The notes below the pieces were generated by a model. That model searched no databases. It saw nothing but the letters and a program-made list of their open reading frames with translations, and was not told where the DNA came from. Below, one piece after another: positions 1 through 6,458 of a stretch of DNA of 7,912 nucleotides. The stretch comes from Candidatus Eiseniibacteriota bacterium (GTDB lineage: Bacteria; Eisenbacteria; RBG-16-71-46): NCBI GenBank assembly GCA_023249815.1, contig JAHFBX010000124.1, positions 1-7,912 on the forward strand, given 5' to 3'. Both the position numbers and the translations under genes were made by a program. Positions within the stretch are counted from its first letter, which is position 1. Each line of letters begins with the position of its first letter.

Positions 1-92
1 AGCTCGACTTCGGGCCGTGGGAGCAGGTCTTCTACGGCGAGTTCGACGGCCGCCACGCGAAGCGTGTGCTCATCAAGGTGATCGGCGAATGA
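1..92 (+). CDS. C-terminal fragment of an unidentified protein
   Basis: An open frame enters from the left edge (first full codon at position 3) and ends at TGA 90-92. The 29 visible residues end in EFDGRHAKRVLIKVIGE. A G-x-F-x-G stretch followed by a short hydrophobic beta-strand near the C-terminus is the kind of ending seen in zinc-type alcohol dehydrogenases and related enzymes, but the fragment is too short to assign. It is probably co-transcribed with the acetyltransferase gene that begins 19 nt after its stop codon. Codon composition matches the neighbouring genes. Confidence 0.6.
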   Translation, partial: LDFGPWEQVFYGEFDGRHAKRVLIKVIGE

Positions 93-111
93 GCGAAAGC
101 GAAGGCATCGC

Positions 112-621
112 ATGACCGCTCGCCAACGCGACACGACCGCGCGCGTGACCATCCGGCGCACGCGCGAGGCGGATCTGCCCCGTGTGTGGGAGATGGTGCA
201 CGGTCTGGCCGTGTACGAGCACATGACCGATATCCTCACCGGAACGCGCGAGCGCCTCCACGGCATGCTGTTCGGCGAGCGGCCGGTGCTGTGGAGTCAC
301 GTCGCCGAACGCGCGGACGGCCGCCTCGTCGGCTACACGCTCTACCACTTCACGTACTCGTCGTTCCGCACGAACCCGCGCATGTGGCTCGAGGACCTGT
401 TCGTGGAGGACTCGGCGCGCGGCACGGGCGCCGGCCACGGGTTGCTTCGGGCGTTCGTGGCGGACGCGCTCGAGCGCGGCTGTCATCGCGTGGACTGGCA
501 CGTGCTCGAGTGGAACCCTGCACGCGCGTTCTACGAGGCGCACGGAGCCAAGCGATCGGACGACGGCATGCTGCAGTACGGCCTCGATGCCACGGCGATG
601 CGCGCGCTGGTCGACTCCTAG
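112..621 (+). CDS. GNAT family N-acetyltransferase, spermidine/spermine N-acetyltransferase (SSAT)-like
   Basis: This 169-residue, single-domain protein is a cytoplasmic acetyl-CoA-dependent N-acetyltransferase. The fold is visible from end to end: an N-terminal strand with the IRRTREADLP pattern (about residues 14-23), LAVYEHM (32-38), the strand VGYTLYHFTYSSF (73-85), the WLEDLFVEDSARGTGAGHG core (92-110) containing the R-G-x-G-x-G acetyl-CoA pyrophosphate loop (103-108), and the WNPARAFYEAHGA motif (134-146). Tyr141 sits where SSAT enzymes have their general acid. The LEDLFV and WNPARAFYE motifs are characteristic of the SSAT/SAT2 branch, whose members acetylate polyamines, thialysine or similar amines; the actual substrate here is not determinable. 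The ATG at 112 has a GAAGG ribosome binding site 6 nt upstream (101-105). The gene ends 4 nt before the convergent gene's stop codon, with no obvious terminator between them. Confidence 0.93.
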   Translation: MTARQRDTTARVTIRRTREADLPRVWEMVHGLAVYEHMTDILTGTRERLHGMLFGERPVLWSHVAERADGRLVGYTLYHFTYSSFRTNPRMWLEDLFVEDSARGTGAGHGLLRAFVADALERGCHRVDWHVLEWNPARAFYEAHGAKRSDDGMLQYGLDATAMRALVDS

Positions 622-625
622 ACCT

Positions 626-1654
626 TCACTTGCGAGGCAGCGTCGCGAGGCGCTTCGCGAGTGAATCCGGCAGCGGTTCGCGCAGCAGTTCCTCGACGCG
701 GGCGGCGTCCGCGCCATGCTCAGAGAGCCACGCGAACAAACGCTCCGATCGCTCCATGCGCCGGGCGCGGAGCGCTGGCTCGTCGAGCAGGCCCATGATG
801 CCGTACGCGCACGCCCAGCCCTCCGGGCTCGCCATGGGGAGCCCGCGCCACGTGCCGCACACGTGCATGCGCACACGCACGACGCCGCCGGGCACGAAGA
901 ACGCGAAGCGCGGGATCAGCTCCGTGCACTCGGCCTCGAACGCCAGCTTCCAGTCCGCGTGGCAGCCGCCGTGGCCATGGAAGACGTGCGGGAGGTCCGC
1001 GTACATCCCGCGGAGAGAGTCGGGGCCCGTCTCCACCTGCACGTCCCAGTCGTTCACCTGGTCCACGAGCCCGAGCGAGGCGAGCAGCCCGCTGGCGCCG
1101 ACCGCCCACGCGATGCCCGCCGCGTCGAGCCTTGCGGTGACGCGCCGCAGCCCTTCGAGCGGAGGCAGGCGCGTCGTGTCGGGTTTCGCGATGGACGCCG
1201 CGGCGCCGTCCGCGAGCGCTTCGAGCAGCGGGGCCATGGCCTCGGCGAGGCCGCGAGCGTCCTCTGCACCCACGTGTCGCGCGCAGGCCCGGGCGATCGC
1301 GGCTGGCACGAGTGCCGCGCCCTTCTGGCCGAGCGTGCGCGCCAGTCCGTCGTACTCCGCGTAGCGCTCGGCGAGGCGTGCGCGCCACGCCGTCTGTTCG
1401 TGCTCCGGTGCCAACCCGGCCAGCACCTCGTCATGAAACGCGTCCACGAGGTCGGCCGCGTCCTCGGCTGGCGGTCCGTCCGCGACGACACCCCGCACGC
1501 AGGCGTGGAGCGCCACCGCCTGCCACTCGCGCTCGGCCGCCGCGCGCTCGGCGCCCGCAAGCGCGCCGCACTGTTCGAGCTCCGCGAACAGCCGAGGCGA
1601 CACCGATGTGAAGAAGTCGGCGAGCGAGCGAGCGCCGGGAATCGAACCGTTCAC
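626..1654 (-). CDS. Uncharacterised two-part protein with nucleotidyltransferase-like C-terminal half
   Basis: This 342-residue protein has no recognised name. Residues 1-150 are Ala/Glu/Arg-rich and predicted helical, with no clear family. Residues 165-335 look like a nucleotidyltransferase-fold domain: helix LRRVTARLDAAG (169-180), strand IAWAVGASGLLASLGLVD (181-198) and then DWDVQVE (202-208). This approximates the hG[GS]-x(9-13)-[DE]h[DE]h signature, with Asp202 and Asp204 as candidate metal ligands, but the usual G-G/G-S is G-A-S. A later GLPMASPEGWACAYGIMG stretch (271-288) resembles the C-terminal helix region of related proteins. No signal peptide or membrane segment is seen. The start is GTG at 1654-1652, sharing GTGA with the stop of the upstream CoA dehydrogenase. 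There is no Shine-Dalgarno in front of it, so translation is probably coupled to that gene. The substrate is unknown; a degenerate non-catalytic domain is also possible. Confidence 0.82.
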   Translation of the reverse strand: MNGSIPGARSLADFFTSVSPRLFAELEQCGALAGAERAAAEREWQAVALHACVRGVVADGPPAEDAADLVDAFHDEVLAGLAPEHEQTAWRARLAERYAEYDGLARTLGQKGAALVPAAIARACARHVGAEDARGLAEAMAPLLEALADGAAASIAKPDTTRLPPLEGLRRVTARLDAAGIAWAVGASGLLASLGLVDQVNDWDVQVETGPDSLRGMYADLPHVFHGHGGCHADWKLAFEAECTELIPRFAFFVPGGVVRVRMHVCGTWRGLPMASPEGWACAYGIMGLLDEPALRARRMERSERLFAWLSEHGADAARVEELLREPLPDSLAKRLATLPRK

Positions 1655-2517
1655 TTGGGAGGGTTCGCGCTCCAGTCATAGAAGCCGCGCCCGGTCTTTC
1701 GCCCGTGCATGCCGGCGAGCACCATGCGCTTCAAGAGCGGCGGCGCCGCGAAGCGCGGCTCCTTGAACTCGTCGAACATGATCTCGCTGATGTAGTACGT
1801 GGTGTCGAGCCCGACGTAGTCCGTGAGGAACAACGGTCCCATCGGGTAGCCGCAGCCAAGTTTCATGGCGTTGTCGATGTCGTCGCGACTCGCGAGGCCC
1901 TGCTCGTAGACGCGGATGGCGTCGAGCATGTAGGGCACGAGCAGCCGGTTCACGACGAAGCCCGTGGAATCGCCGCAGTTCACCACCGTCTTGCCGATCG
2001 CCAAGCACCACGCATTCGCGTCGGCGACGGCCGCGGCGTCGCTGCGCACGGTCTTCACCACCTCCACCAGCTTCATGAGCGGCACGGGATTGAAGAAGTG
2101 GAGCCCGAGGAAGCGTTCGGGACGCTTGCAGAAGTTGCTCATCTCGGTGATGGACAGGCTCGAGGTGTTCGAAGCGAAGATCGCGCCCGGCTTGACGATC
2201 GCCTCGAGCGCACCGAACAGCTCCTTCTTGAGCGGCAGGTTCTCGGGCGCGGCCTCCACGATCAGGTCGCAGTCGGCGAGGTCCTCGAGCTTCACCGTGC
2301 CGGTCAGGTTCTTCTTCACCTTGTCGAGCTCGTAGGGCGGCACCTTGCCCTTGTCCACGCCGGCCTGGAGGAACTTGTAGATGGAGCCGAGGCCCTTCTC
2401 GAGCGCGTTCGGGCTCACTTCGCGCACGAGCGTGGGGAACCCGGCCTGCGCGCTGACTTGCGCGATGCCGCTGCCCATCAGGCCGCAGCCGATCACGCCG
2501 ACTTTCTGGATCGCCAT
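1651..2517 (-). CDS. hbd: 3-hydroxybutyryl-CoA / 3-hydroxyacyl-CoA dehydrogenase
   Basis: This cytoplasmic NAD(P)-dependent enzyme interconverts 3-hydroxyacyl-CoA (typically 3-hydroxybutyryl-CoA) and the 3-ketoacyl-CoA in fatty-acid beta-oxidation or butyrate/polyhydroxyalkanoate metabolism. At 288 residues it has the normal length of the single-function Hbd/PaaH/FadB2 family. The N-terminal Rossmann loop is VGVIGCGLMGSGIA (6-19). EAAPEN (88-93) and SNTSSL (116-121) follow, then the signature LGLHFFNPVPLMKLVEVV (138-154). By alignment with human HADH, the catalytic and substrate residues are Ser119, His140, Glu152 and Asn190 (in GFVVNR), and all are present. The C-terminal domain ends with GRKTGRGFYDW (272-282). 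ATG 2517 is chosen because the Rossmann strand begins at residue 5 and a GGAGG lies 10 nt upstream; the frame stays open further upstream but without homology-like content. It is the first gene of a two-gene operon. Its exact pathway (degradation or synthesis) cannot be told from this context, and NAD versus NADP preference is not decided. Confidence 0.95.
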   Translation of the reverse strand: MAIQKVGVIGCGLMGSGIAQVSAQAGFPTLVREVSPNALEKGLGSIYKFLQAGVDKGKVPPYELDKVKKNLTGTVKLEDLADCDLIVEAAPENLPLKKELFGALEAIVKPGAIFASNTSSLSITEMSNFCKRPERFLGLHFFNPVPLMKLVEVVKTVRSDAAAVADANAWCLAIGKTVVNCGDSTGFVVNRLLVPYMLDAIRVYEQGLASRDDIDNAMKLGCGYPMGPLFLTDYVGLDTTYYISEIMFDEFKEPRFAAPPLLKRMVLAGMHGRKTGRGFYDWSANPPK

Positions 2518-2527
2518 GGAGTGGAAG

Positions 2528-2532
2528 CCTCC
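2528..2532 (-). promoter_or_regulatory. Ribosome binding site of the CoA dehydrogenase gene
   Basis: A perfect GGAGG on the minus strand lies 10 nt before the ATG at 2517. It supports that start over in-frame upstream codons that would extend the protein to 373 residues. Confidence 0.7.
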
Positions 2533-2576
2533 GGAAGCTGACATGGGGGATGAGGAGGGACCGCGAAGCGCGAGGC

Positions 2577-2605
2577 AGGATAGGCGGGGCGCTGTGGTCA
2601 GACAA
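2577..2605 (-). promoter_or_regulatory. Candidate sigma70-type promoter for the CoA dehydrogenase operon
   Basis: On the minus strand, TTGTCT (2605-2600) and TATCCT (2582-2577) are separated by 17 nt, each matching 4 of 6 consensus positions. Transcription would start near 2570 and give a leader of about 50 nt containing the GGAGG ribosome binding site. AT-rich hexamers are rare in this high-GC intergenic region, which adds some weight. It lies in the divergent gap shared with the membrane-protein gene, for which I find no equally good promoter. Confidence 0.4.
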
Positions 2606-2692
2606 GCGCGGCGCTCGCTCGTGCATCGCGGTTGCTGCGCGCCGCCCTGGGGACCCATGGTAACGTCCGGGGCCTTGGGAGTGATGGTGGCG

Positions 2693-4321
2693 ATGATCGA
2701 ACGCACTGCGCAAGGTTGGCGAGTGTCCGTGGCTGGAATGCTGGTGGCGGCGTTGCTCCTGGTCGCGGGCACCGAGTTCTGGGCGATACGGATCCTGAAC
2801 GATGGAAGCTTCCTGTATTCGCTCGACGACGCCTACATCCACTTGAGCCTCGCCCAACGACTGCAGCACGGGCACTATGGCATCAACGCGAGCGAGCCAA
2901 GTTCGCCGTCCTCGAGCATCCTTTGGCCCGAGCTACTCGTACCGCTCGCCGGCACCGGCGCGCAAGCGTGGGTGCCACTGGTGCTGAATCTCGCTGCCGC
3001 CCTCGGCGCGGCCATCGCCATCGCGCGCATGCTCGAACGAAGCCTCGGCCGTCCCGACGGCGCCCGTCGTGCGTGGCTCTTGGCGGGACTCGGCGGGGGC
3101 CTGCTGTTGCTCTTCAATACGGTGGGACTCTTGTTCACAGGCCTCGAACACTCGCTTCAAGTGTGGCTCACGCTGCTCACGGTGCTGGAGCTCCACGACG
3201 TCGCACGGGGTGCTCTGCCATGTGCCCGGCTGTGGGGCCTACTCGTGTTGGGCCCGCTCGTGCGCTACGAAAACCTCGCGGTCACTCTGCCAGGGCTTGT
3301 GTTCCTGGGTGCGATGGGGCACCGCCGAGCCGCGGGGTTGACGCTCGGCCTGGTGCTGGCGCTCCTCGGTGCGTTCTCCGCATTCCTCGTGGGCTCCGGG
3401 CTGCCTCCGCTTCCGTGCAGCGTCCTCGCCAAGCAGATGATGCTGGGCGAGGGACTTTCGCCGATGGCCACGTGGCTGATGCGGCTCCGCGACAACCTGT
3501 TCCACTCTTGGAGCGGCCCCTGGTTCGCGTTACTCGTGGCGGTGCTCGCAGCGGGAGCGGCGCGGGCAACGACGGCTCGCGCGCGCGCGTTCGCGATTGC
3601 AATGGCCGCCGTGCCGGGCCTGCACCTGGCCGTCGGGGGCTTCGGCATGTTCCACCGCTACGAGCTCTACGCACTGGCGGCGGCCGTCTCGAGCACGGCG
3701 CTCGTCTACTCCACCACGCTGCGGCGATGGTTCGACGGCGGAGCGCGCCTCGCACCGATCGTGGTCGCGGGCATGCTGCTCGTGGCCGCCGCCAAGTCCG
3801 CGTATGTGCTGCTCATGACGCCTGCCGCGACGCACGAGATCTATCGTCAGCAGTTCCAGATGCGCCGCTTCGCGCAGCAGGTTCTCCCTGCCCCCGCCGC
3901 CGTCAACGACCTGGGCCTGGTGGCATTTGGCAACACGCGCGAGGTCGTCGACCTTTGGGGATTGGCGAATCCCGAGGCTCTCGCGGCGCGGCGAGCACAT
4001 CGCCAGATCGCGTGGGCGGACTCGCTCTGCCGGCGCGAGGGCGTCGTGGTGGCCATGATCTACGCTCCCTGGTTTGGGAGCCTGCCGGCGACTTGGACTC
4101 CGCTCGGTGCGCTGCAGTTCTCGGAGCACACTCGTGCGCCCGAGTCGCGTGCGCGCGCGGGGCTCGAGTGGCTCGCGCATCGCTGGAGGCGCCGCGTGGC
4201 GGTATCCCAGGTGAGCGTTGACTTCTTCGCAATCCGACCGGAGGACGTGCCGGTCGCCCGCGCCGCCTGCGAGCGCTTCCGATGCGGGCTCGTGGATGGG
4301 GTGACGTTCCTCTCGCGATAG
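2693..4321 (+). CDS. Polytopic membrane protein, GT-C glycosyltransferase-like
   Basis: This 542-residue inner-membrane protein has about ten hydrophobic segments. The first is at 11-30, followed by segments around 92-112, 128-150, 155-166, 180-206, 213-235, 277-290, 299-318, 325-341 and 354-375. After these comes a soluble C-terminal part (about 380-542). Features fit the GT-C superfamily (ArnT/PMT-like, polyprenyl-phosphate-sugar-dependent). These are an acidic pair Asp45-Asp46 in the first extracytoplasmic loop (YSLDDAYIHLSLAQRL), a PSSPSSSILWP stretch (69-79), RYENL (191-195), HRYELYA (321-327), and a C-terminal VNDLGLVAFGNTREVVDLWGL block (404-424). The donor and acceptor are unknown and no other glycan genes are nearby. 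The start is uncertain: ATG codons at 2657, 2684 and 2693 are in frame. I chose 2693 because GGGAG (2677-2681) is 11 nt upstream and the protein then begins with a short basic segment before the first membrane helix. It is transcribed divergently from the CoA dehydrogenase operon. Confidence 0.85.
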   Translation: MIERTAQGWRVSVAGMLVAALLLVAGTEFWAIRILNDGSFLYSLDDAYIHLSLAQRLQHGHYGINASEPSSPSSSILWPELLVPLAGTGAQAWVPLVLNLAAALGAAIAIARMLERSLGRPDGARRAWLLAGLGGGLLLLFNTVGLLFTGLEHSLQVWLTLLTVLELHDVARGALPCARLWGLLVLGPLVRYENLAVTLPGLVFLGAMGHRRAAGLTLGLVLALLGAFSAFLVGSGLPPLPCSVLAKQMMLGEGLSPMATWLMRLRDNLFHSWSGPWFALLVAVLAAGAARATTARARAFAIAMAAVPGLHLAVGGFGMFHRYELYALAAAVSSTALVYSTTLRRWFDGGARLAPIVVAGMLLVAAAKSAYVLLMTPAATHEIYRQQFQMRRFAQQVLPAPAAVNDLGLVAFGNTREVVDLWGLANPEALAARRAHRQIAWADSLCRREGVVVAMIYAPWFGSLPATWTPLGALQFSEHTRAPESRARAGLEWLAHRWRRRVAVSQVSVDFFAIRPEDVPVARAACERFRCGLVDGVTFLSR

Positions 4322-4386
4322 GCGGTGCCGGTCCATGAACTCCGAGCGTTGCCTCGATCGCCAGTCGATTCCACTGGGTCCCGCGG

Positions 4387-4415
4387 TGGACGCCTTCGGG
4401 CATTGTGCCTAGAGT
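4387..4415 (+). promoter_or_regulatory. Weak candidate promoter for the tandem-YCII gene
   Basis: TGGACG (4387-4392) and TAGAGT (4410-4415) are spaced 17 nt apart, each matching 4 of 6 sigma70 consensus positions. A start site 7-8 nt further on would fall at or just before the ATG at 4424, giving an almost leaderless transcript. That agrees with the absence of a Shine-Dalgarno there. In so GC-rich a genome such matches can arise by chance. Confidence 0.25.
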
Positions 4416-4423
4416 CGCCCGCC

Positions 4424-5170
4424 ATGCTCCGCTCCACCTGGCATGCCGCCCTGCTCTGCCTGGGACTGGCGCTGGGTGCCGCCGCCGCCACCGCCACCGA
4501 ACCGGCCCGCTCCGCGCCGGTCCGCTACCGGCTCGGCCTGCTCGTACGCGGCCCGGGGTGGACGGCCGAGCGCACACCGCACACCGACAGCATCCAGGCC
4601 GGCCACATGGCGAACATCGGGCGCATGGCGGAGCACGGCGCGCTCGTCGCGGCCGGCCCGTTCATGCGCGGCGGCGAGATGCGCGGCATCTTCGTGTTCC
4701 GCCCGGGCGACGACCCGATCGACTCATTGCTCGCGGGCGACCCGGCGATCGCGTCGGGCCGTCTCGAGTGCCGGCGCTTCCCGTGGGTGGCGCCCGCGGG
4801 CCTCGGCGACGAGTACCGGCACCGAGCCCAGGAGCAGAAGCGGCTCGGGCAGGGCCTGCCGGACTCCATGGTGAGCTTCGGCTGGGTGATGCTCGAGCGC
4901 GGCGCGCGCTATGACGACAGGCCAACGCCCGCCTCGAACAAACTCCTCGCCGCGCATCGGGCGCACGCCGAGAAACTCCGGGCGGGCGGACAGCTCGTCT
5001 TCTCGGGCGCGATCGAGGGCACGGGCGACCTGCGCGATGTGCTCGTCATGCGAGGTGACAGCGCCGAGGTTGCGCAGGCCGTCGCCGCGGACCCTGCCGT
5101 TCGTGCGGGGCGTTTCGCTCCACGCATACTCCGCTGGTGGACCGCCTGGGGCACCATCCCGGGACACTGA
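4424..5170 (+). CDS. Secreted protein with two tandem YCII-like domains
   Basis: This 248-residue protein starts with a Sec-type signal peptide (residues 1 to about 25: Arg3, a hydrophobic core LLCLGLALGAAAA, then Ala-rich cleavage region), so it probably acts in the periplasm. Two YCII-like alpha/beta domains follow. The first (about 34-121) has YRLGLLVRGPGWTAE, HMANIGRMAEHGALVAAGPF with His61, MRGIFVF, and DPAIASGRLECRRFPW. The second (about 150-240) repeats this order: FGWVMLERG, AHRAHAEKLRAGGQLVFSGAI with His178 and His181, LRDVLVM, and DPAVRAGRFAPRILRW. The matching DPA-x-x-(S/A)GR blocks indicate internal duplication. YCII domains are ferredoxin-like dimers with a conserved His and mostly unknown function, so a tandem copy may mimic the dimer within one chain. 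ATG 4424 is chosen because it begins the signal peptide; an upstream in-frame GTG at 4325 would add an implausible tail. No Shine-Dalgarno is visible. The mutase gene follows after 73 nt. Confidence 0.85.
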   Translation: MLRSTWHAALLCLGLALGAAAATATEPARSAPVRYRLGLLVRGPGWTAERTPHTDSIQAGHMANIGRMAEHGALVAAGPFMRGGEMRGIFVFRPGDDPIDSLLAGDPAIASGRLECRRFPWVAPAGLGDEYRHRAQEQKRLGQGLPDSMVSFGWVMLERGARYDDRPTPASNKLLAAHRAHAEKLRAGGQLVFSGAIEGTGDLRDVLVMRGDSAEVAQAVAADPAVRAGRFAPRILRWWTAWGTIPGH

Positions 5171-5243
5171 GCGCACGCTTCCGCGCGCCCAGACCAGCAC
5201 CCGATCCTCAGCGAACCTGCATGAGAAAAACGAGGCCGCGAAC

Positions 5244-6458
5244 ATGCTCCTCGAATCCCTGACTCTCGAACACGCTTCGAAGATCGTCCTGCTCGTGCTG
5301 GACGGTCTCGGGGACCTGCCACATGCTGGGAACGGCGACCGCACGCCGCTCGAGGCGGCGAAGACGCCGAATCTGGATGCGCTCGCTCGCACGAGCGCGC
5401 TCGGACGGCTGACGCCTGTCGCTCCCGGTATCACGCCCGGCAGCGGTCCTGGCCATCTGGGGCTGTTCGGCTATGACCCGCTCACGCATCTGGTCGGACG
5501 CGGCGTGCTCGAGGCGCTCGGCGCGGGCATCGACTTGAAGCCGGGCGATGTCGCCGCGCGCGCGAACTTCTGCACGCTTGATCGCCACGGTGTCGTTACC
5601 GACCGGCGCGCCGGCCGCATCCCGAGCGAGACCTGCGCACGGCTGGTCGCGAAGCTCGCCGCGGAGTTGGGCGGGGTCGAGGACGTGCGCTTGATGCTCC
5701 AGGCGGGGAAGGGGCACCGCTTCGTGGTCGTGCTGCGGGGCCCCGCGTTGGGTGGCGCCGTGAGCGACGCCGATCCGCACAAGGATGGTTTGCGCGTGCC
5801 CGACGCGCATGCGCTCGAGAGCGGCTCGGCGTCCGATGAGAAAACCGCGCGCATCGTGAATGCGTTCGTCCGCCGGGCTACGGAAGTGTTGAAGGCGGAG
5901 TCACCCGCGAATGGCCTGCTTCTGCGCGGGCTGTCGGAGCGGCCGCGCTTTGCGGGGTATCGCGAGCGCTTCAAGCTTCGGGCCGCCGCCATCGCGGCCT
6001 ACCCGATGTATCGCGGCGTGGCGAGTCTGGCCGGCATGAGCCTGCACGTGCCCACGGGCGAAGGCGCGGCCGAGGCGTTCGCCGTGGTCGAGCGCGAGTG
6101 GCAGGCGCACGACTACCTGTTCGTCCACATCAAGGGCACCGACATGGCAGGCGAGGACGGTGACTTCGCCGCCAAGGTCGCGGTGATCGAGTCCGTGGAC
6201 GCGGCGCTCCCCGGGCTCATGGCGCTCCGCCCCGACGTGCTGTGCATCACCGGCGACCACTCGACGCCGGTCTCCATGAAGGGCCATTCCTGGCACCCGG
6301 TACCCATGCTGGTTCGCTCGGACCTGTGCTTCCGGGATGGACAGCCCCGATTCCACGAGAAGGCCTGCCGCGCGGGCTCGCTGGGGGACCTTGCGAGCAA
6401 GGACCTTATCGCGGTATTGCTTGCGCACGCCGGGCGTCTCGACAAGTACGGAGCCTGA
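5244..6458 (+). CDS. apgM: 2,3-bisphosphoglycerate-independent phosphoglycerate mutase, archaeal type
   Basis: This 404-residue cytoplasmic enzyme of the alkaline-phosphatase superfamily interconverts 3- and 2-phosphoglycerate in glycolysis/gluconeogenesis without a bisphosphoglycerate cofactor. Its length suits the ApgM family (about 400 residues), which is distinct from the ~510-residue bacterial GpmI. Visible motifs are KIVLLVLDGLGDLP (13-26, metal ligand Asp20), EAAKTPNLDALA (37-48), PGITPGSGPGHLGLFGYDP (61-79, likely nucleophile Ser67), and VGRGVLEALGAGI (84-96). They continue with HIKGTDMAGEDGDFAAK (295-311, Asp300), CITGDHSTP (334-342, Asp338 and His339) and GHSWHPVP (347-354, His351). 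All expected metal and phosphoryl-transfer residues are present. The ATG has a GAGG ribosome binding site (5232-5235) 8 nt upstream. The gene stops immediately before the next start codon, so the two are almost certainly co-transcribed. Related proteins have been proposed as alternative homoserine kinases, but the GSGP and KGTD motifs favour the mutase. Confidence 0.93.
   Translation: MLLESLTLEHASKIVLLVLDGLGDLPHAGNGDRTPLEAAKTPNLDALARTSALGRLTPVAPGITPGSGPGHLGLFGYDPLTHLVGRGVLEALGAGIDLKPGDVAARANFCTLDRHGVVTDRRAGRIPSETCARLVAKLAAELGGVEDVRLMLQAGKGHRFVVVLRGPALGGAVSDADPHKDGLRVPDAHALESGSASDEKTARIVNAFVRRATEVLKAESPANGLLLRGLSERPRFAGYRERFKLRAAAIAAYPMYRGVASLAGMSLHVPTGEGAAEAFAVVEREWQAHDYLFVHIKGTDMAGEDGDFAAKVAVIESVDAALPGLMALRPDVLCITGDHSTPVSMKGHSWHPVPMLVRSDLCFRDGQPRFHEKACRAGSLGDLASKDLIAVLLAHAGRLDKYGA

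Noticed and set aside
186..1364. Plus-strand open frame of 392 codons across the acetyltransferase and the minus-strand gene
   Set aside because: It has Arg/Ser/Ala-rich composition without domains and overlaps two well-supported genes in other frames.
1636..1654. Minus-strand sequence resembling a tRNA T-arm (GGTTCGATTCCCGG)
   Set aside because: The flanking bases do not form a five-pair stem and no other tRNA arm surrounds it. It lies within the first codons of the nucleotidyltransferase-like gene and is coincidental.
2518..2772. N-terminal extension of the CoA dehydrogenase by 85 residues
   Set aside because: The extension is low-complexity and not like the family. ATG 2517 has a GGAGG and places the Rossmann strand at the normal distance from the N-terminus, and the candidate promoter lies inside the extension.
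5221..5262. Short frame of 13 codons (MRKTRPRTCSSNP) overlapping the mutase start, a possible leader peptide
   Set aside because: It has no ribosome binding site and no amino-acid bias linked to attenuation. The mutase has its own GAGG site within this stretch.
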